Origin: Prochlorococcus sp. AG-424-A03
Lineage (GTDB): Bacteria; Cyanobacteriota; Cyanobacteriia; PCC-6307; Cyanobiaceae
Direction: 5' to 3'
Length of the DNA stretch: 35,562 nucleotides
Assembly (NCBI GenBank): GCA_003213375.1
Contig: QCNA01000012.1
Location: forward strand, 1-35,562
Both the position numbers and the translations under genes were made by a program. Within the stretch, counting starts at the first letter, position 1. Each line of letters opens with the position of its first letter. The notes beneath the pieces are model-generated. The model was not told the DNA's origin. It saw only the letters and a program-made list of their open reading frames with translations, and did no database searches. This document shows, piece by piece, positions 1-8,808 of this stretch.

Positions 1-2
1 TT

Positions 3-701
3 TATGGCCTTGCTGCATTTTATTGGATTAAAAAAGGAAGTTTATTATTATCAGATGAAATTATTGATGCTGTAGGAAAAATGTTATCTTTCTCCAGTAA
101 TAATGCAACAAGCTTTTTAATTGATTTACTTACTGGAACAACAAGTGGACCTCGTATTGAAGGCGAATTATGGGAAAATTGGAAATACCAAAGAAGTATA
201 ATAAATGATTGGCTACATGATTTAAATTGGGAAGAATTGGTTGGTATAAATTGCTGTCAGAAGACTTGGGATGATGGACCATTTGGTCGTGAGAAAGAAT
301 TTTATGGATATGATAATAAAAATAGAAACGCTATGAACTCTGATTCAGCTGCAAGGGTTTTGGAGGAAATTATGATTCATATTGATTATCAAGAAAATAA
401 TTTAAATTTGCGAAGTTTTTTAAAAAGAAATTTAAATAAAGTTGTTCTTAAAAAGGATTCTCTTAATCAAATAGATGGTTTTTTGGGTGAAGGATTACCA
501 GAAAGCATTAATCTTTGGAGTAAAGCAGGCTTAATGTCTGAAGTTAGACATGATTCTGCTTGGTGGATTAATAATCAATCTCTACAAACTTTATTAGTAG
601 TTTTTTGTAATGGAGAAAAATATTCCAAAGATTCTTCCCTTTTACCTTTTATAGCAAAAGAAGTATACGATTTTAATAAGAGATATACTATTGAGGACTA
701 A
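3..701 (+). CDS. Class A beta-lactamase-like serine hydrolase, 5' end cut by window
   Basis: The frame is open from the left edge, so the N-terminus and the expected catalytic SxxK lie outside the window. Two landmarks support a penicillin-binding-fold serine hydrolase. SNNAT, followed by a hydrophobic helix, sits where class A enzymes have SDN. SKAG, followed by RHDSAWW and a hydrophobic strand (LVVFCNG), sits where they have KTG. The C-terminal helix (PFIAKEVYDF) also fits the family. A beta-lactamase or a related cell-wall amidase or esterase are both possible. The altered SDN and KTG motifs argue against assuming antibiotic resistance. Its stop shares bases with the stop of the convergent small gene on the other strand. 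The family call is pattern recognition only. Confidence 0.6.
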   Translation, partial: YGLAAFYWIKKGSLLLSDEIIDAVGKMLSFSSNNATSFLIDLLTGTTSGPRIEGELWENWKYQRSIINDWLHDLNWEELVGINCCQKTWDDGPFGREKEFYGYDNKNRNAMNSDSAARVLEEIMIHIDYQENNLNLRSFLKRNLNKVVLKKDSLNQIDGFLGEGLPESINLWSKAGLMSEVRHDSAWWINNQSLQTLLVVFCNGEKYSKDSSLLPFIAKEVYDFNKRYTIED

Positions 702-910
702 AGTGAATCTTCTAAGAAATTAGAATCTAATTTGTCAGTATAGGCTTCATAAGGCAACATCATTACTTCTTCAAAATCTAAATCATTCATAATCCATTCT
801 CTATATTCAGCTAATAAACTTTTTCTATCTTCATTATCTAATTCATAAATACGCAACGCTGTATCTTTAAAATTTTCTTTAATTAAATTTTCAATTTCTT
901 TCCTCTTCAT
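698..910 (-). CDS. Small acidic hypothetical protein (70 aa)
   Basis: I do not recognise a family. The 70 residues are highly charged and mostly helical in appearance: a basic start (MKRKEIENLIK), then an acidic body and an acidic C-terminus. There is no signal peptide, membrane segment or cysteine motif. Its ATG follows the recombinase stop by one base on the same strand, so the two are very probably co-transcribed. At the other end its stop overlaps the stop of the convergent hydrolase gene by 4 bases. The tight packing and ATG start favour a real gene over a chance frame. Function unknown; a partner of the recombinase-like protein is a guess from position only. Confidence 0.6.
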   Translation of the reverse strand: MKRKEIENLIKENFKDTALRIYELDNEDRKSLLAEYREWIMNDLDFEEVMMLPYEAYTDKLDSNFLEDSL

Positions 911-911
911 T

Positions 912-1535
912 TTATGTAAGTTCTCCTTCCAAAATTACTCTTCTTATTGTTGACAATGCAATTCCTGTTTGTGATCTGATTGATCGATAAGAATATCCTT
1001 CATTACGCAATCTGATTACTAAAGATTCTTTTAGAGGACTTATTTTGGGCCTTCCTCCCAAATTATTTCCAGATAATTTTCTGCGTAATAGTTGTTCTTT
1101 TTTTCTTTCACCTAAACTTTTGTCTTCTAAATTATCTAATTCATATAAAATCTTAAAAATTGAAGAATTTGTATTAGAAGATTCATTAGAAGCAAAAAAA
1201 CCAGTCAAAGTTCGCAATTGAATATCCTTATTAATAAGTTTATTTATTGTTATCAAACATTCTTTTTTATTTTTAAATGCTCGATCAAGCTGAGTGATTA
1301 TTAATTGATCGCCTTTTGATAAGGAATTTATAGCTTTATTGAGTTGGGGTTTGATTTCTTCATCTAAACTTATAAATTCAGAGAATACTAAACTGCATCC
1401 CTCTTCCTTCAAAATTTTTATTTGCTCTTCTAAATATTCATATTCGTTATGAGTAGCTCTAGCATAACCTATTGCTTTAGAGTTTTTACTTTTTTCCGAT
1501 AATAAAATACGTTTTCTTTTAAATTTAAAAGTCAA
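912..1535 (-). CDS. Degenerate serine recombinase (resolvase/invertase family) with C-terminal HTH
   Basis: The N-terminal half matches the resolvase catalytic fold: IGYARAT at residues 22-28, GDQLIITQLDRA in the middle, and a long dimerisation-type helix with GERKKEQLLRR. Next comes GGRPK and a Hin-like helix-turn-helix (YSYRSIRSQTGIALSTIRR). In active enzymes the YAR motif is followed by the nucleophilic serine; here that position is Thr28. Positions that are usually arginine in the RP and LDRxxR motifs read as lysine (KPQL, LDRAFK). It may therefore be inactive or work only as a DNA-binding protein. The chosen start is TTG at 1535: no in-frame ATG precedes the catalytic domain. No inverted repeats or recombination sites were seen beside it. 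Confidence 0.75.
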   Translation of the reverse strand: MTFKFKRKRILLSEKSKNSKAIGYARATHNEYEYLEEQIKILKEEGCSLVFSEFISLDEEIKPQLNKAINSLSKGDQLIITQLDRAFKNKKECLITINKLINKDIQLRTLTGFFASNESSNTNSSIFKILYELDNLEDKSLGERKKEQLLRRKLSGNNLGGRPKISPLKESLVIRLRNEGYSYRSIRSQTGIALSTIRRVILEGELT

Positions 1536-1877
1536 TGTTTTATTACATATATTTTTTACTGTATCAAAAAATAATTAAAAAACACTTTTTAGTACAAAAT
1601 ATTGCAATTATTATTAACTTTTGAGCTATACTTTTAAAATTAGTATGTTCTGATATCTGTATTAAAAATACTATTATGAAATCTGATTCAATTTTAGTTA
1701 ATGAAACAAGAAAGTTGTGTAACGAGTAAGTTTAATTAAGATTTTCTAAATTGCAGAAGGATTAGTTGAATTAATTGATTTATTGACTTCCTTTGAATGA
1801 GCTTCGTCTTTGAAATTATAAATAGTTAATTCATCTTGTTTTTAGTAAAATATAATTACAGGTCAAGAAGATTTAAT
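1536..1877. other. Divergent intergenic region, no gene seen
   Basis: About 340 very AT-rich bases separate the recombinase-like gene from lipA and must hold the promoters of both. The longest start-to-stop frame I noticed is a 17-codon stretch from 1676, too short to support. No clear hairpin, tRNA or paired promoter boxes with standard spacing stand out. Confidence 0.5.
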
Positions 1878-2771
1878 GTGACTAGTAATCCTAATAGTTT
1901 AATTTCAAAACCTGAATGGTTAAGGGTCAAAGCTCCACAAGTTGAGCGAATTGGTAATACTGCAAATTTATTAAATGATTTAAATCTCAATACCGTATGT
2001 CAAGAAGCAAGCTGTCCAAATATCGGCGAATGTTTTGCTAGTGGAACTGCAACTTTCCTCATAATGGGTCCTGGTTGCACTAGGGCATGTCCATATTGCG
2101 ATATTGATTTTGATAGATCTAAGAGAGACTTAGACCCAACTGAACCATATCGTTTAGCCGAAGCCGTTTTTAGAATGAAGCTTAAGCATGTTGTAATCAC
2201 ATCAGTTAACAGAGACGATCTTGAGGATGGTGGCGCATCTCAATTTTTTCAATGTGTTCATCAAATAAGAGAAAAATCTCCTGAAACTACTATTGAGCTT
2301 CTAATACCTGATCTTTGTGGCAACTGGAAAGCGCTTGAAAAAGTTCTTGATTCAAATCCAAACGTTTTAAACCACAATATTGAGACTGTGCCTTCTCTAT
2401 ATAAAAAAGTAAGACCTCAGGGTAAATATGAGAGAACTCTTGAGTTACTTAAAAGAACTAGAGACTATTCTCCCAAAGTTTATACAAAGTCAGGCTTTAT
2501 GCTTGGTTTAGGAGAAAAAGATGAGGAGGTCTTAAGTCTTCTTGAGGATTTAAAAAATAATTTCGTTGATATTGTTACTATTGGCCAATATCTATCTCCT
2601 GGTCCTAATCATTTACCTGTTCAAAGATTTGTGAGTCCCTCAAAATTTAATTATTATAAAGTTTTCGGGGAAAAAAATCTGGATTTTATGCAAGTAGTTA
2701 GTTCTCCTTTAACTCGAAGCAGTTACCATGCTGAAGAGATTCAAAAACTTATGAAAAAGTATCCAAGATAG
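1878..2771 (+). CDS. lipA: Lipoyl synthase
   Basis: Radical SAM enzyme that inserts two sulfur atoms into protein-bound octanoyl groups to make the lipoyl cofactor of pyruvate dehydrogenase and the glycine cleavage system. Both iron-sulfur clusters are visible. The auxiliary cluster cysteines are C41, C46 and C52 ([12 protein letters not shown]). The radical SAM cluster is C67, C71 and C74 (CTRACPYC). The C-terminal RSSYHA motif is also present. I start at GTG 1878, giving 297 residues beginning TSNPNSL, the usual size for cyanobacterial LipA; an in-frame TTG at 1836 would add 14 unconvincing basic residues. The gene ends 6 bases before the convergent YciI-like gene. No lipB is adjacent. Confidence 0.96.
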   Translation: MTSNPNSLISKPEWLRVKAPQVERIGNTANLLNDLNLNTVCQEASCPNIGECFASGTATFLIMGPGCTRACPYCDIDFDRSKRDLDPTEPYRLAEAVFRMKLKHVVITSVNRDDLEDGGASQFFQCVHQIREKSPETTIELLIPDLCGNWKALEKVLDSNPNVLNHNIETVPSLYKKVRPQGKYERTLELLKRTRDYSPKVYTKSGFMLGLGEKDEEVLSLLEDLKNNFVDIVTIGQYLSPGPNHLPVQRFVSPSKFNYYKVFGEKNLDFMQVVSSPLTRSSYHAEEIQKLMKKYPR

Positions 2772-2777
2772 TAATTT

Positions 2778-3071
2778 TCATTTATTTGAATCTACCCACT
2801 CATTTAATTTCCATTCAACTAGATCATTTTTAATCATTGGATCATTCTTAATTATTTTTAGTGCATTTTCATAATTATTTATTTCAAGAATTAGTAATCC
2901 GCCAGCGCCTGGCCTTTTTAACTCATCTACTAAAAAACCACTTTTTATATTAATTCCCTCTTTTTTTAATTTTTTTATCCAATCATTATGTTCGTTAATT
3001 ACTTTTCGTTTTAAATTATCACTAATTAAGTATTCTTTTTTTATAGTTTCAGTTTTTATAAAGAAAGGCAT
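2778..3071 (-). CDS. YciI-like (YCII domain) protein
   Basis: 97 residues with the outline of the YCII fold, a ferredoxin-like small domain: a short N-terminal strand, a central NEHNDWIKKLKKEG helix, then GFLVDELKRPGAGGLLILE and a NDPMIKNDLVEWKLNEW ending. The conserved His and Asp of the family appear as H29 and the ND pair near the end. The biochemical role of stand-alone YCII proteins is mostly unknown. Its ATG follows the glutamate synthase stop with no gap, so it is almost certainly translated from the same message. It has no signal peptide and should be cytoplasmic. Confidence 0.82.
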   Translation of the reverse strand: MPFFIKTETIKKEYLISDNLKRKVINEHNDWIKKLKKEGINIKSGFLVDELKRPGAGGLLILEINNYENALKIIKNDPMIKNDLVEWKLNEWVDSNK

Positions 3072-6000
3072 TTACATTTTCTTAATGCCAAGCATCTCTT
3101 CTTCACTTGGGGGAACAATTAATTTGAAAGTACTCTTAAAATGAGACCAATTTTCAATTATTTTGGCAGCCTTTAAGCTATTTGTTTTTGCTCGATATTC
3201 TCTAATAATTTCAAATAAAATATCTTCCTGCATTGATGAAGTTATTTTATGAATGCTTACTATTTCCTTATTAACTTTATTATTTAAATCATTATTCTCA
3301 TCGATTATGAAAGCTATTCCACCTGTCATGCCCGCACCAATATTTCTTCCTGTGGAACCTAAAATAACTACTTTCCCACCAGTCATGTATTCACAACAAT
3401 GATCTCCTGCTCCCTCTGTTACTGCTGTAGCACCACTATTTCTTACTGCAAATCTTTCTCCCGATTTTCCTAAAGCAAATAATTTCCCACCTGTTGCTCC
3501 ATAAAGGCAGGTATTTCCTAGAATAACTTGTTCGGAAGAGATTTGATCTATTTTTGGTGGAATTATTGTGAGTATTCCGCCATTCATTCCTTTACAAACA
3601 TAATCATTGGCTTCTCCGATTAATTGAACATTCATTCCCTTTAATAAAAAGGCACCAAAGCTTTGTCCCGCATATCCTTTGAAATTTAAGTTAAGTTCGC
3701 CATTGAAGCCGTTGTTTCCGTGAAGTTCTGCGATTTCGCCTGATATTTTCGCACAAACACTTCTATCTGTATTTTTTATCTCAATTTCTTTAGTCAATTT
3801 TTCGTGACTTTTAATTGAATCTATAAATTCAGTATCAGACAAAAACTCGTCCTCTAATACAGAACCATTACTATGAGCATTTTTTGAATGTTTTAACCAT
3901 GATCTATCAGTGGTTATGTGTTTATCATTTACTAAAGAAGAGAGATCAATATTAGAAGTTTTTGGAAGACCGATATTTCTTGAAGAAAGAAATTCTTGAT
4001 TGCCAATCAGTTCTTCCATATTAGAGACTCCAATACTACTCATTATCTGTCTTACTTCTTCAGCAATATATAAGAAAAAATTGACAACATTTTCTGGAAT
4101 ACCTTTAAATCTTTTTCTTAACTCTTCTTTTTGAGTAGCAACTCCAACAGGACACTTGTTTGTATGACAAACCCGAGCCATTATGCATCCTTCAGCAATC
4201 ATCGCTACAGAACCGAAACCGTATTCTTCAGCACCTAGTAAAGCTGCAATAACTACATCCCAGCCTGTTTTTAGACCTCCATCAGTTCTCAAAATTACTC
4301 TTTCACGTAAGTTATTCTCTAAGAGAGATTTATGAACCTCAGCAACACCTAATTCCCATGGTAAACCTGCATGTTTAATAGAACTTAGGGGCGATGCACC
4401 TGTGCCTCCGTCATGACCTGAAATTTGAATTACATCTGCATTAGCTTTGCTTACTCCAGCAGCAATAGTGCCTATACCAATTTCAGAAACAAGTTTAACG
4501 CTCACTTTCGCTTTTGGATGGACTTGGTGTAAGTCATGGATAAGTTGAGCTAAATCTTCAATTGAATAAATATCGTGATGCGGGGGAGGAGATATTAGAG
4601 CTACTCCAGGTTTACTATTTCTTAGTTTTGCGATGTAAGAATCAACTTTTGGACCAGGCAATTGTCCCCCTTCTCCAGGTTTTGCACCTTGAGCCATTTT
4701 AATTTCGAGTTGTTTACCACTTCTTAGATATTCAGGTGTGACTCCAAATCTACCTGATGCTATTTGTTTAATAGCTGAACACGCTGTGTCACCATTTTCT
4801 AGACCTTTAATAAATGGTAAAGTCGCTGATTGAGTATTTTCATCAATATCATTTAAAACATTAAAACGAGCTGGGTCTTCTCCCCCTTCTCCACTATTAC
4901 TTTTGCCACCAATTCTGTTCATAGCAACTGCTAACACTTCATGCGCTTCCCTTGATAAAGCACCCAAACTCATTCCTCCAGTACAGAACCTTTTGCAAAT
5001 TGATTCAACACTTTCAACTTCTTCTAATGGGATGCTTTTTCTTTTTGAACTAATTGTTAGTAAATCTCTTAGGGATGTTGTCGGTCTATTACTAATGAGT
5101 TTTTTGTAAGTTTCAAAATGATCGTATCCTGGACCTTGTTTTACAGCTGAATGTAAAACTTTGGACATCTCAGGGTTATTGGAATGATATTCTCCATTAT
5201 TTCTAAATTGTACAAATCCCAAAAATTCTAATTTTTTTAAATCGATCTCTGGGTAAGCTTTCGCATGTATTGAAATTGTTTCATTAGTTAATTCTTTTAA
5301 TGTTATGCCGGCGATGCGGCTTGTTGTACCATCAAATGCAACTTTTATTAAGTCAGATCCAAGGCCTACTGCTTCAAAAATTTGTGCGCCATGGTAACTA
5401 GATAAAAGTGAGATGCCTATTTTTGAAAGAATTTTCCTAAGACCGTCTTCTAAAGCTTTTTTAATATTTTCTTGAACATCGATTATTGATAATGGATTTA
5501 TTTTTTTGCTATCAATGAGTTTTTGAGTTTTTGGATGTTTTAACCAGTGTCTACCTGCTTCGAAGGTCAACCAAGGGCAAACTGCACTTGCACCATAACC
5601 AATCAAACAAGCCAAGTGATGTGTGCTCCAACATTGACCTGTTTCTATAATAAGAGAAGCTTTTAGCCTGATTTCTTTTTTTAGAAGATAATGATGAATT
5701 GCCCCAATAGCAAGTAAAGGAGGAATAAAAGTCTTTTTAGGGTTAATTCCTTTATCAGAAATAATAATTAAAGAGCAACCTTCTTTTATAGAGAGCTCAC
5801 TCTGTTTACAAATTGCTTTTAATTGGTTTTCTAAACCTTGAACACCTTCCTCAATATCAAACAAACTTGAAATTGTTTGAGATTTAAGTTTTGATTTTTT
5901 AATGGAAATGAGTTCTTCCTCATTGAGAATTGGACTTTGTAAATGAACAAAAGGTTTAGGATCTTTAATCTCAAATGGAGTACATCTTGCTCCAAGATGC

Positions 6001-7646
6001 ATCTCTAAACTCATTACCAGTTTTTCTCTAAGCGGGTCAATAGGAGGATTTGTAACTTGCGCAAATCTTTGTTTGAAATAATCATATAAAATATGTGGCT
6101 TTGAAGAAAGCACTGCTAATGGGATATCGTCTCCCATGCAATAGGTTGGCTCTTTAGCTAATGAGGCCATTGAATCCAAGATAAGATCATTATCTTCTGC
6201 TGAAAAACCGTAGGCAGTTTGTTGTTGTAATAACTCAAGGTCTTTTAGTTTGCAGTCTTTAAACCATTCACTATTTTCAATTTTTATAGTTCTATTACTT
6301 AGAAGATTTTTATAATCATGTCTTTGAGCCGCTTCAGATTTTACCTCCCAATTTCTGAGAATTCTTTTATGGTGAAAATCAACTGCTAACATTTGTCCCG
6401 GTCCTAATCGACCCTTTTCTATTACTTTTTCCTCTTCAAGATCTACTACTCCTGTTTCGGAACCCATTATTACAAAACCATCATTTGTTATTGAATATCT
6501 TGCTGGTCTTAAACCATTTCTATCAAGCGTTGCTCCGACAAAATTTCCATCTGCGAATACAAGTAGAGCAGGACCATCCCAAGCTTCTTGTATGCTCGCA
6601 GAATACTCATAAAATGACTTAATATCATCTCTCTGCTTAAGATCTGGTTGATCTCTAAATGCTTCAGGAACAAGTTTTAATAATGAATCAGTTATTGGTT
6701 GGCCTGAACGAATATTAATTTCAAGTGTTGCATCAAGATTTGATGAATCACTTTTATTTAGATCTACAATAGGCTTTATTTCATTAGATAGCTTTCCCCA
6801 AAAATCATCTATATGTGTCTCTGAAGCTTTAGCCCAATTAATATTTCCTAAAAGAGTGTTGATTTCCCCGTTATGCCCTAAAAATCTCATGGGTTGGGCA
6901 AGTGGCCATTTTGGAAGAGTATTTGTACTAAATCTCCTATGATAAACGGAAAATGAGACCTTAAAATTCTCTTTTTTTAGATCTTGATAGAATTTAGATA
7001 ATATTTCAGACCTAACCATACCTTTATATACAACTGTTTTAGAACTAAGTGAGGCAAAATAAAATTCACAATCCCCAACATCGTTTTTAAAGGTTTCTCT
7101 TATTTTTTTCTCAATTCTTTTCCTTAACTGGAACAAAAGCCTTTCAATATTCTGATTATCTTTTGTATCTATGTATAAAATCCACTGACAAATATATGGG
7201 ACATTTGCTTTGGCTAAAGGACCTAAGATTTCATTATTTACAGGGACTTTTCTCCAAGATGTTTCTTTGATGCTTAATTTTTCTGCTTCCTCCTCACATA
7301 TTGATTTGCATTCTTCGATTTTCTCTTTTTTATTAGGCATAAAAACCATACCTAAACCTCTGTCCAATTTTTGTTTATTAATAAGATTCAATTCTTCATC
7401 TAAAAAACCCCAGGGAATTGAACATAAAATGCCTGCTCCATCGCCTGAGTCACTATCTCCTCCACAACCTCCTCTATGCTCCATGCAGTTGAGACCCTTT
7501 AGTGATTGTTTAAGGATCCAGTTGCTTTCCACACCATCAACATTTGCTACGAAACCAACTCCACACGCATCTTTCTCCCCAATTATTCCATTTGGGGAAT
7601 AACTATCTTGATATGGGCCAACGATTCTTTTGATACTCTCTCCCAT
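3072..7646 (-). CDS. gltB: Ferredoxin-dependent glutamate synthase (Fd-GOGAT; glsF/gltB)
   Basis: Makes two glutamates from glutamine and 2-oxoglutarate with electrons from photosynthetic ferredoxin; with glutamine synthetase it is the main ammonium entry route in cyanobacteria. At 1,524 residues it is full length. Domains in order: a type II amidotransferase whose nucleophile Cys28 follows a short propeptide (KDACGVGF), a central domain, an FMN synthase domain with GAKPGEGGQLPG, 3Fe-4S cysteines C1154, C1160 and C1165, and a GxGxG beta-helix. Between EDPARF and NGDTACSAIKQ is an insertion of roughly 25 residues with LPFIKGLENGD, matching the ferredoxin loop that NADPH-type enzymes lack. No gltD small subunit is nearby, in agreement. 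It is divergent from rpsL. Confidence 0.97.
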   Translation of the reverse strand: MGESIKRIVGPYQDSYSPNGIIGEKDACGVGFVANVDGVESNWILKQSLKGLNCMEHRGGCGGDSDSGDGAGILCSIPWGFLDEELNLINKQKLDRGLGMVFMPNKKEKIEECKSICEEEAEKLSIKETSWRKVPVNNEILGPLAKANVPYICQWILYIDTKDNQNIERLLFQLRKRIEKKIRETFKNDVGDCEFYFASLSSKTVVYKGMVRSEILSKFYQDLKKENFKVSFSVYHRRFSTNTLPKWPLAQPMRFLGHNGEINTLLGNINWAKASETHIDDFWGKLSNEIKPIVDLNKSDSSNLDATLEINIRSGQPITDSLLKLVPEAFRDQPDLKQRDDIKSFYEYSASIQEAWDGPALLVFADGNFVGATLDRNGLRPARYSITNDGFVIMGSETGVVDLEEEKVIEKGRLGPGQMLAVDFHHKRILRNWEVKSEAAQRHDYKNLLSNRTIKIENSEWFKDCKLKDLELLQQQTAYGFSAEDNDLILDSMASLAKEPTYCMGDDIPLAVLSSKPHILYDYFKQRFAQVTNPPIDPLREKLVMSLEMHLGARCTPFEIKDPKPFVHLQSPILNEEELISIKKSKLKSQTISSLFDIEEGVQGLENQLKAICKQSELSIKEGCSLIIISDKGINPKKTFIPPLLAIGAIHHYLLKKEIRLKASLIIETGQCWSTHHLACLIGYGASAVCPWLTFEAGRHWLKHPKTQKLIDSKKINPLSIIDVQENIKKALEDGLRKILSKIGISLLSSYHGAQIFEAVGLGSDLIKVAFDGTTSRIAGITLKELTNETISIHAKAYPEIDLKKLEFLGFVQFRNNGEYHSNNPEMSKVLHSAVKQGPGYDHFETYKKLISNRPTTSLRDLLTISSKRKSIPLEEVESVESICKRFCTGGMSLGALSREAHEVLAVAMNRIGGKSNSGEGGEDPARFNVLNDIDENTQSATLPFIKGLENGDTACSAIKQIASGRFGVTPEYLRSGKQLEIKMAQGAKPGEGGQLPGPKVDSYIAKLRNSKPGVALISPPPHHDIYSIEDLAQLIHDLHQVHPKAKVSVKLVSEIGIGTIAAGVSKANADVIQISGHDGGTGASPLSSIKHAGLPWELGVAEVHKSLLENNLRERVILRTDGGLKTGWDVVIAALLGAEEYGFGSVAMIAEGCIMARVCHTNKCPVGVATQKEELRKRFKGIPENVVNFFLYIAEEVRQIMSSIGVSNMEELIGNQEFLSSRNIGLPKTSNIDLSSLVNDKHITTDRSWLKHSKNAHSNGSVLEDEFLSDTEFIDSIKSHEKLTKEIEIKNTDRSVCAKISGEIAELHGNNGFNGELNLNFKGYAGQSFGAFLLKGMNVQLIGEANDYVCKGMNGGILTIIPPKIDQISSEQVILGNTCLYGATGGKLFALGKSGERFAVRNSGATAVTEGAGDHCCEYMTGGKVVILGSTGRNIGAGMTGGIAFIIDENNDLNNKVNKEIVSIHKITSSMQEDILFEIIREYRAKTNSLKAAKIIENWSHFKSTFKLIVPPSEEEMLGIKKM

Positions 7647-7683
7647 AGATTATTTAATTCTGTTTAGTTATCTATTTATTTCT

Positions 7684-7689
7684 ATTATA
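7684..7689 (-). promoter_or_regulatory. Candidate -10 box for glutamate synthase
   Basis: On the minus strand these bases read TATAAT, 37 bases before the glutamate synthase ATG, giving a plausible leader of about 30 bases. No convincing -35 box is visible. A possible NtcA-like half-site further upstream is listed among the findings. Confidence 0.4.
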
Positions 7690-7802
7690 AAAATAAATAT
7701 GAAAATAAATCTAAAGATAATGAATATTTACCAAATAATTTTAATTTGACAAATTTTAAAAAAAATATAATTAAAAACTTTTAGTTAGTGCTCTTTAAAG
7801 GT

Positions 7803-7808
7803 TATGAT
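7803..7808 (+). promoter_or_regulatory. Candidate -10 box for the rpsL (str) operon
   Basis: TATGAT inside GTTATGATAG, placed to give a leader of about 27 bases before the rpsL ATG. The same nine bases, GTTATGATA, stand before rpsT. The -35 region is weak. Another candidate upstream (TTGACA at 7746 and TATAAT at 7766) has a spacing of only 14 bases. Confidence 0.45.
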
Positions 7809-7841
7809 AGTTAAAAGTTTATTTTTATCTAAATTTAATAG

Positions 7842-8216
7842 ATGCCCACCATCTCACAATTAGTAGGTTCAGAAAGAAAGCGTCTGACAAAGAAAACAAA
7901 ATCTCCTGCATTAAAAGCTTGCCCTGAGAGAAGAGGGGTATGCACAAGAGTCTATACATCAACACCAAAGAAGCCTAATTCAGCTTTGAGAAAAGTTGCT
8001 AGGGTTAGATTAACTTCTGGATTCGAAGTAACTGCTTATATTCCTGGGATTGGACATAATTTGCAAGAACATTCTGTAGTACTACTTAGGGGTGGAAGAG
8101 TAAAGGATTTGCCAGGAGTTCGATATCATATAATAAGAGGAACTTTAGATACGGCTGGAGTCAAAGATAGACGTCAATCCAGATCTAAGTATGGAGCAAA
8201 AGCTCCAAAAGATTAA
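7842..8216 (+). CDS. rpsL: 30S ribosomal protein S12
   Basis: Core decoding-centre protein of the small subunit and classic site of streptomycin resistance. 124 residues, the normal bacterial length, starting MPTISQLV. It contains [13 protein letters not shown] and a [12 protein letters not shown] segment, the two loops that contact the A site, and ends in the basic tail [12 protein letters not shown]. It is the first gene of the str operon: 25 bases separate it from rpsG. The glutamate synthase gene diverges from the other side of its 195-base upstream region. Confidence 0.99.
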   Translation: MPTISQLVGSERKRLTKKTKSPALKACPERRGVCTRVYTSTPKKPNSALRKVARVRLTSGFEVTAYIPGIGHNLQEHSVVLLRGGRVKDLPGVRYHIIRGTLDTAGVKDRRQSRSKYGAKAPKD

Positions 8217-8241
8217 ATTGTAAAACATCACTTTTTTAAAC

Positions 8242-8712
8242 ATGTCACGTCGTAATGCAGCAGTAAAAAGACCAGTACTTCCTGATCCTCAATTTAATAG
8301 TCGTCTTGCTTCAATGATGATCTCTCGATTGATGAAACATGGTAAAAAATCTACAGCTCAAAGAATATTGTCTGATGCGTTTTCTTTAATAAGCGAGAGA
8401 ACAGGAGGTAATGCAGTGGAATTATTTGAAACAGCTGTAAAAAATGCTACTCCTCTCGTCGAGGTACGAGCTAGAAGAGTTGGTGGTGCAACATATCAAG
8501 TACCTATGGAAGTTCGCCAAGAGAGAGGTACAGCTATGGCATTAAGATGGCTTGTTACATTCTCACGCGCAAGAAATGGCAAAAGTATGTCCCAAAAACT
8601 TGCTGGCGAGTTGATGGATGCAGCAAATGAAACAGGTAGTTCCGTTAAAAAAAGAGAAGATACTCATAAAATGGCAGAAGCTAATAAAGCTTTTGCACAT
8701 TACAGATATTAA
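8242..8712 (+). CDS. rpsG: 30S ribosomal protein S7
   Basis: Primary binder of the 3' major domain of 16S rRNA and part of the E site. 156 residues, full length, with the conserved basic start ([16 protein letters not shown]), the RxxxGKSTAQRI helix, [14 protein letters not shown], and an end near FAHYRY. It is the second gene of the str operon. In Escherichia coli S7 is the translational repressor of this operon; whether that applies here cannot be read from the sequence. Confidence 0.99.
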
Positions 8713-8808
8713 TTTCATCAAAAGTTACTTAAGTAGTTTATTATTATTAAAGTTTGCTTATAAAGTGAACTACACCTATCAAAAATTATTTTATTTGGAG
8801 CTTTAAAA

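Noticed and set aside
1676-1729. 17-codon frame in the lipA upstream gap
   Set aside because: Too short, with no similarity or ribosome-binding sequence to support it.
1836-1877. Upstream TTG start for lipA
   Set aside because: It adds 14 basic and aromatic residues not typical of LipA, while GTG 1878 gives the usual length.
7210-7602. 130-codon frame opposite glutamate synthase
   Set aside because: It lies wholly within a conserved enzyme on the other strand, and its translation has no recognisable motif.
7746-7771. TTGACA and TATAAT before rpsL
   Set aside because: Both boxes are perfect, but the 14-base spacing is short for a normal sigma-70 promoter, so I prefer the TATGAT nearer the gene.
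8618-8806. Open frame of 62 codons starting inside rpsG and reaching fusA
   Set aside because: It begins in another frame of rpsG, has Lys/Leu/Tyr-rich translation without family features, and only fills the AT-rich gap before fusA.
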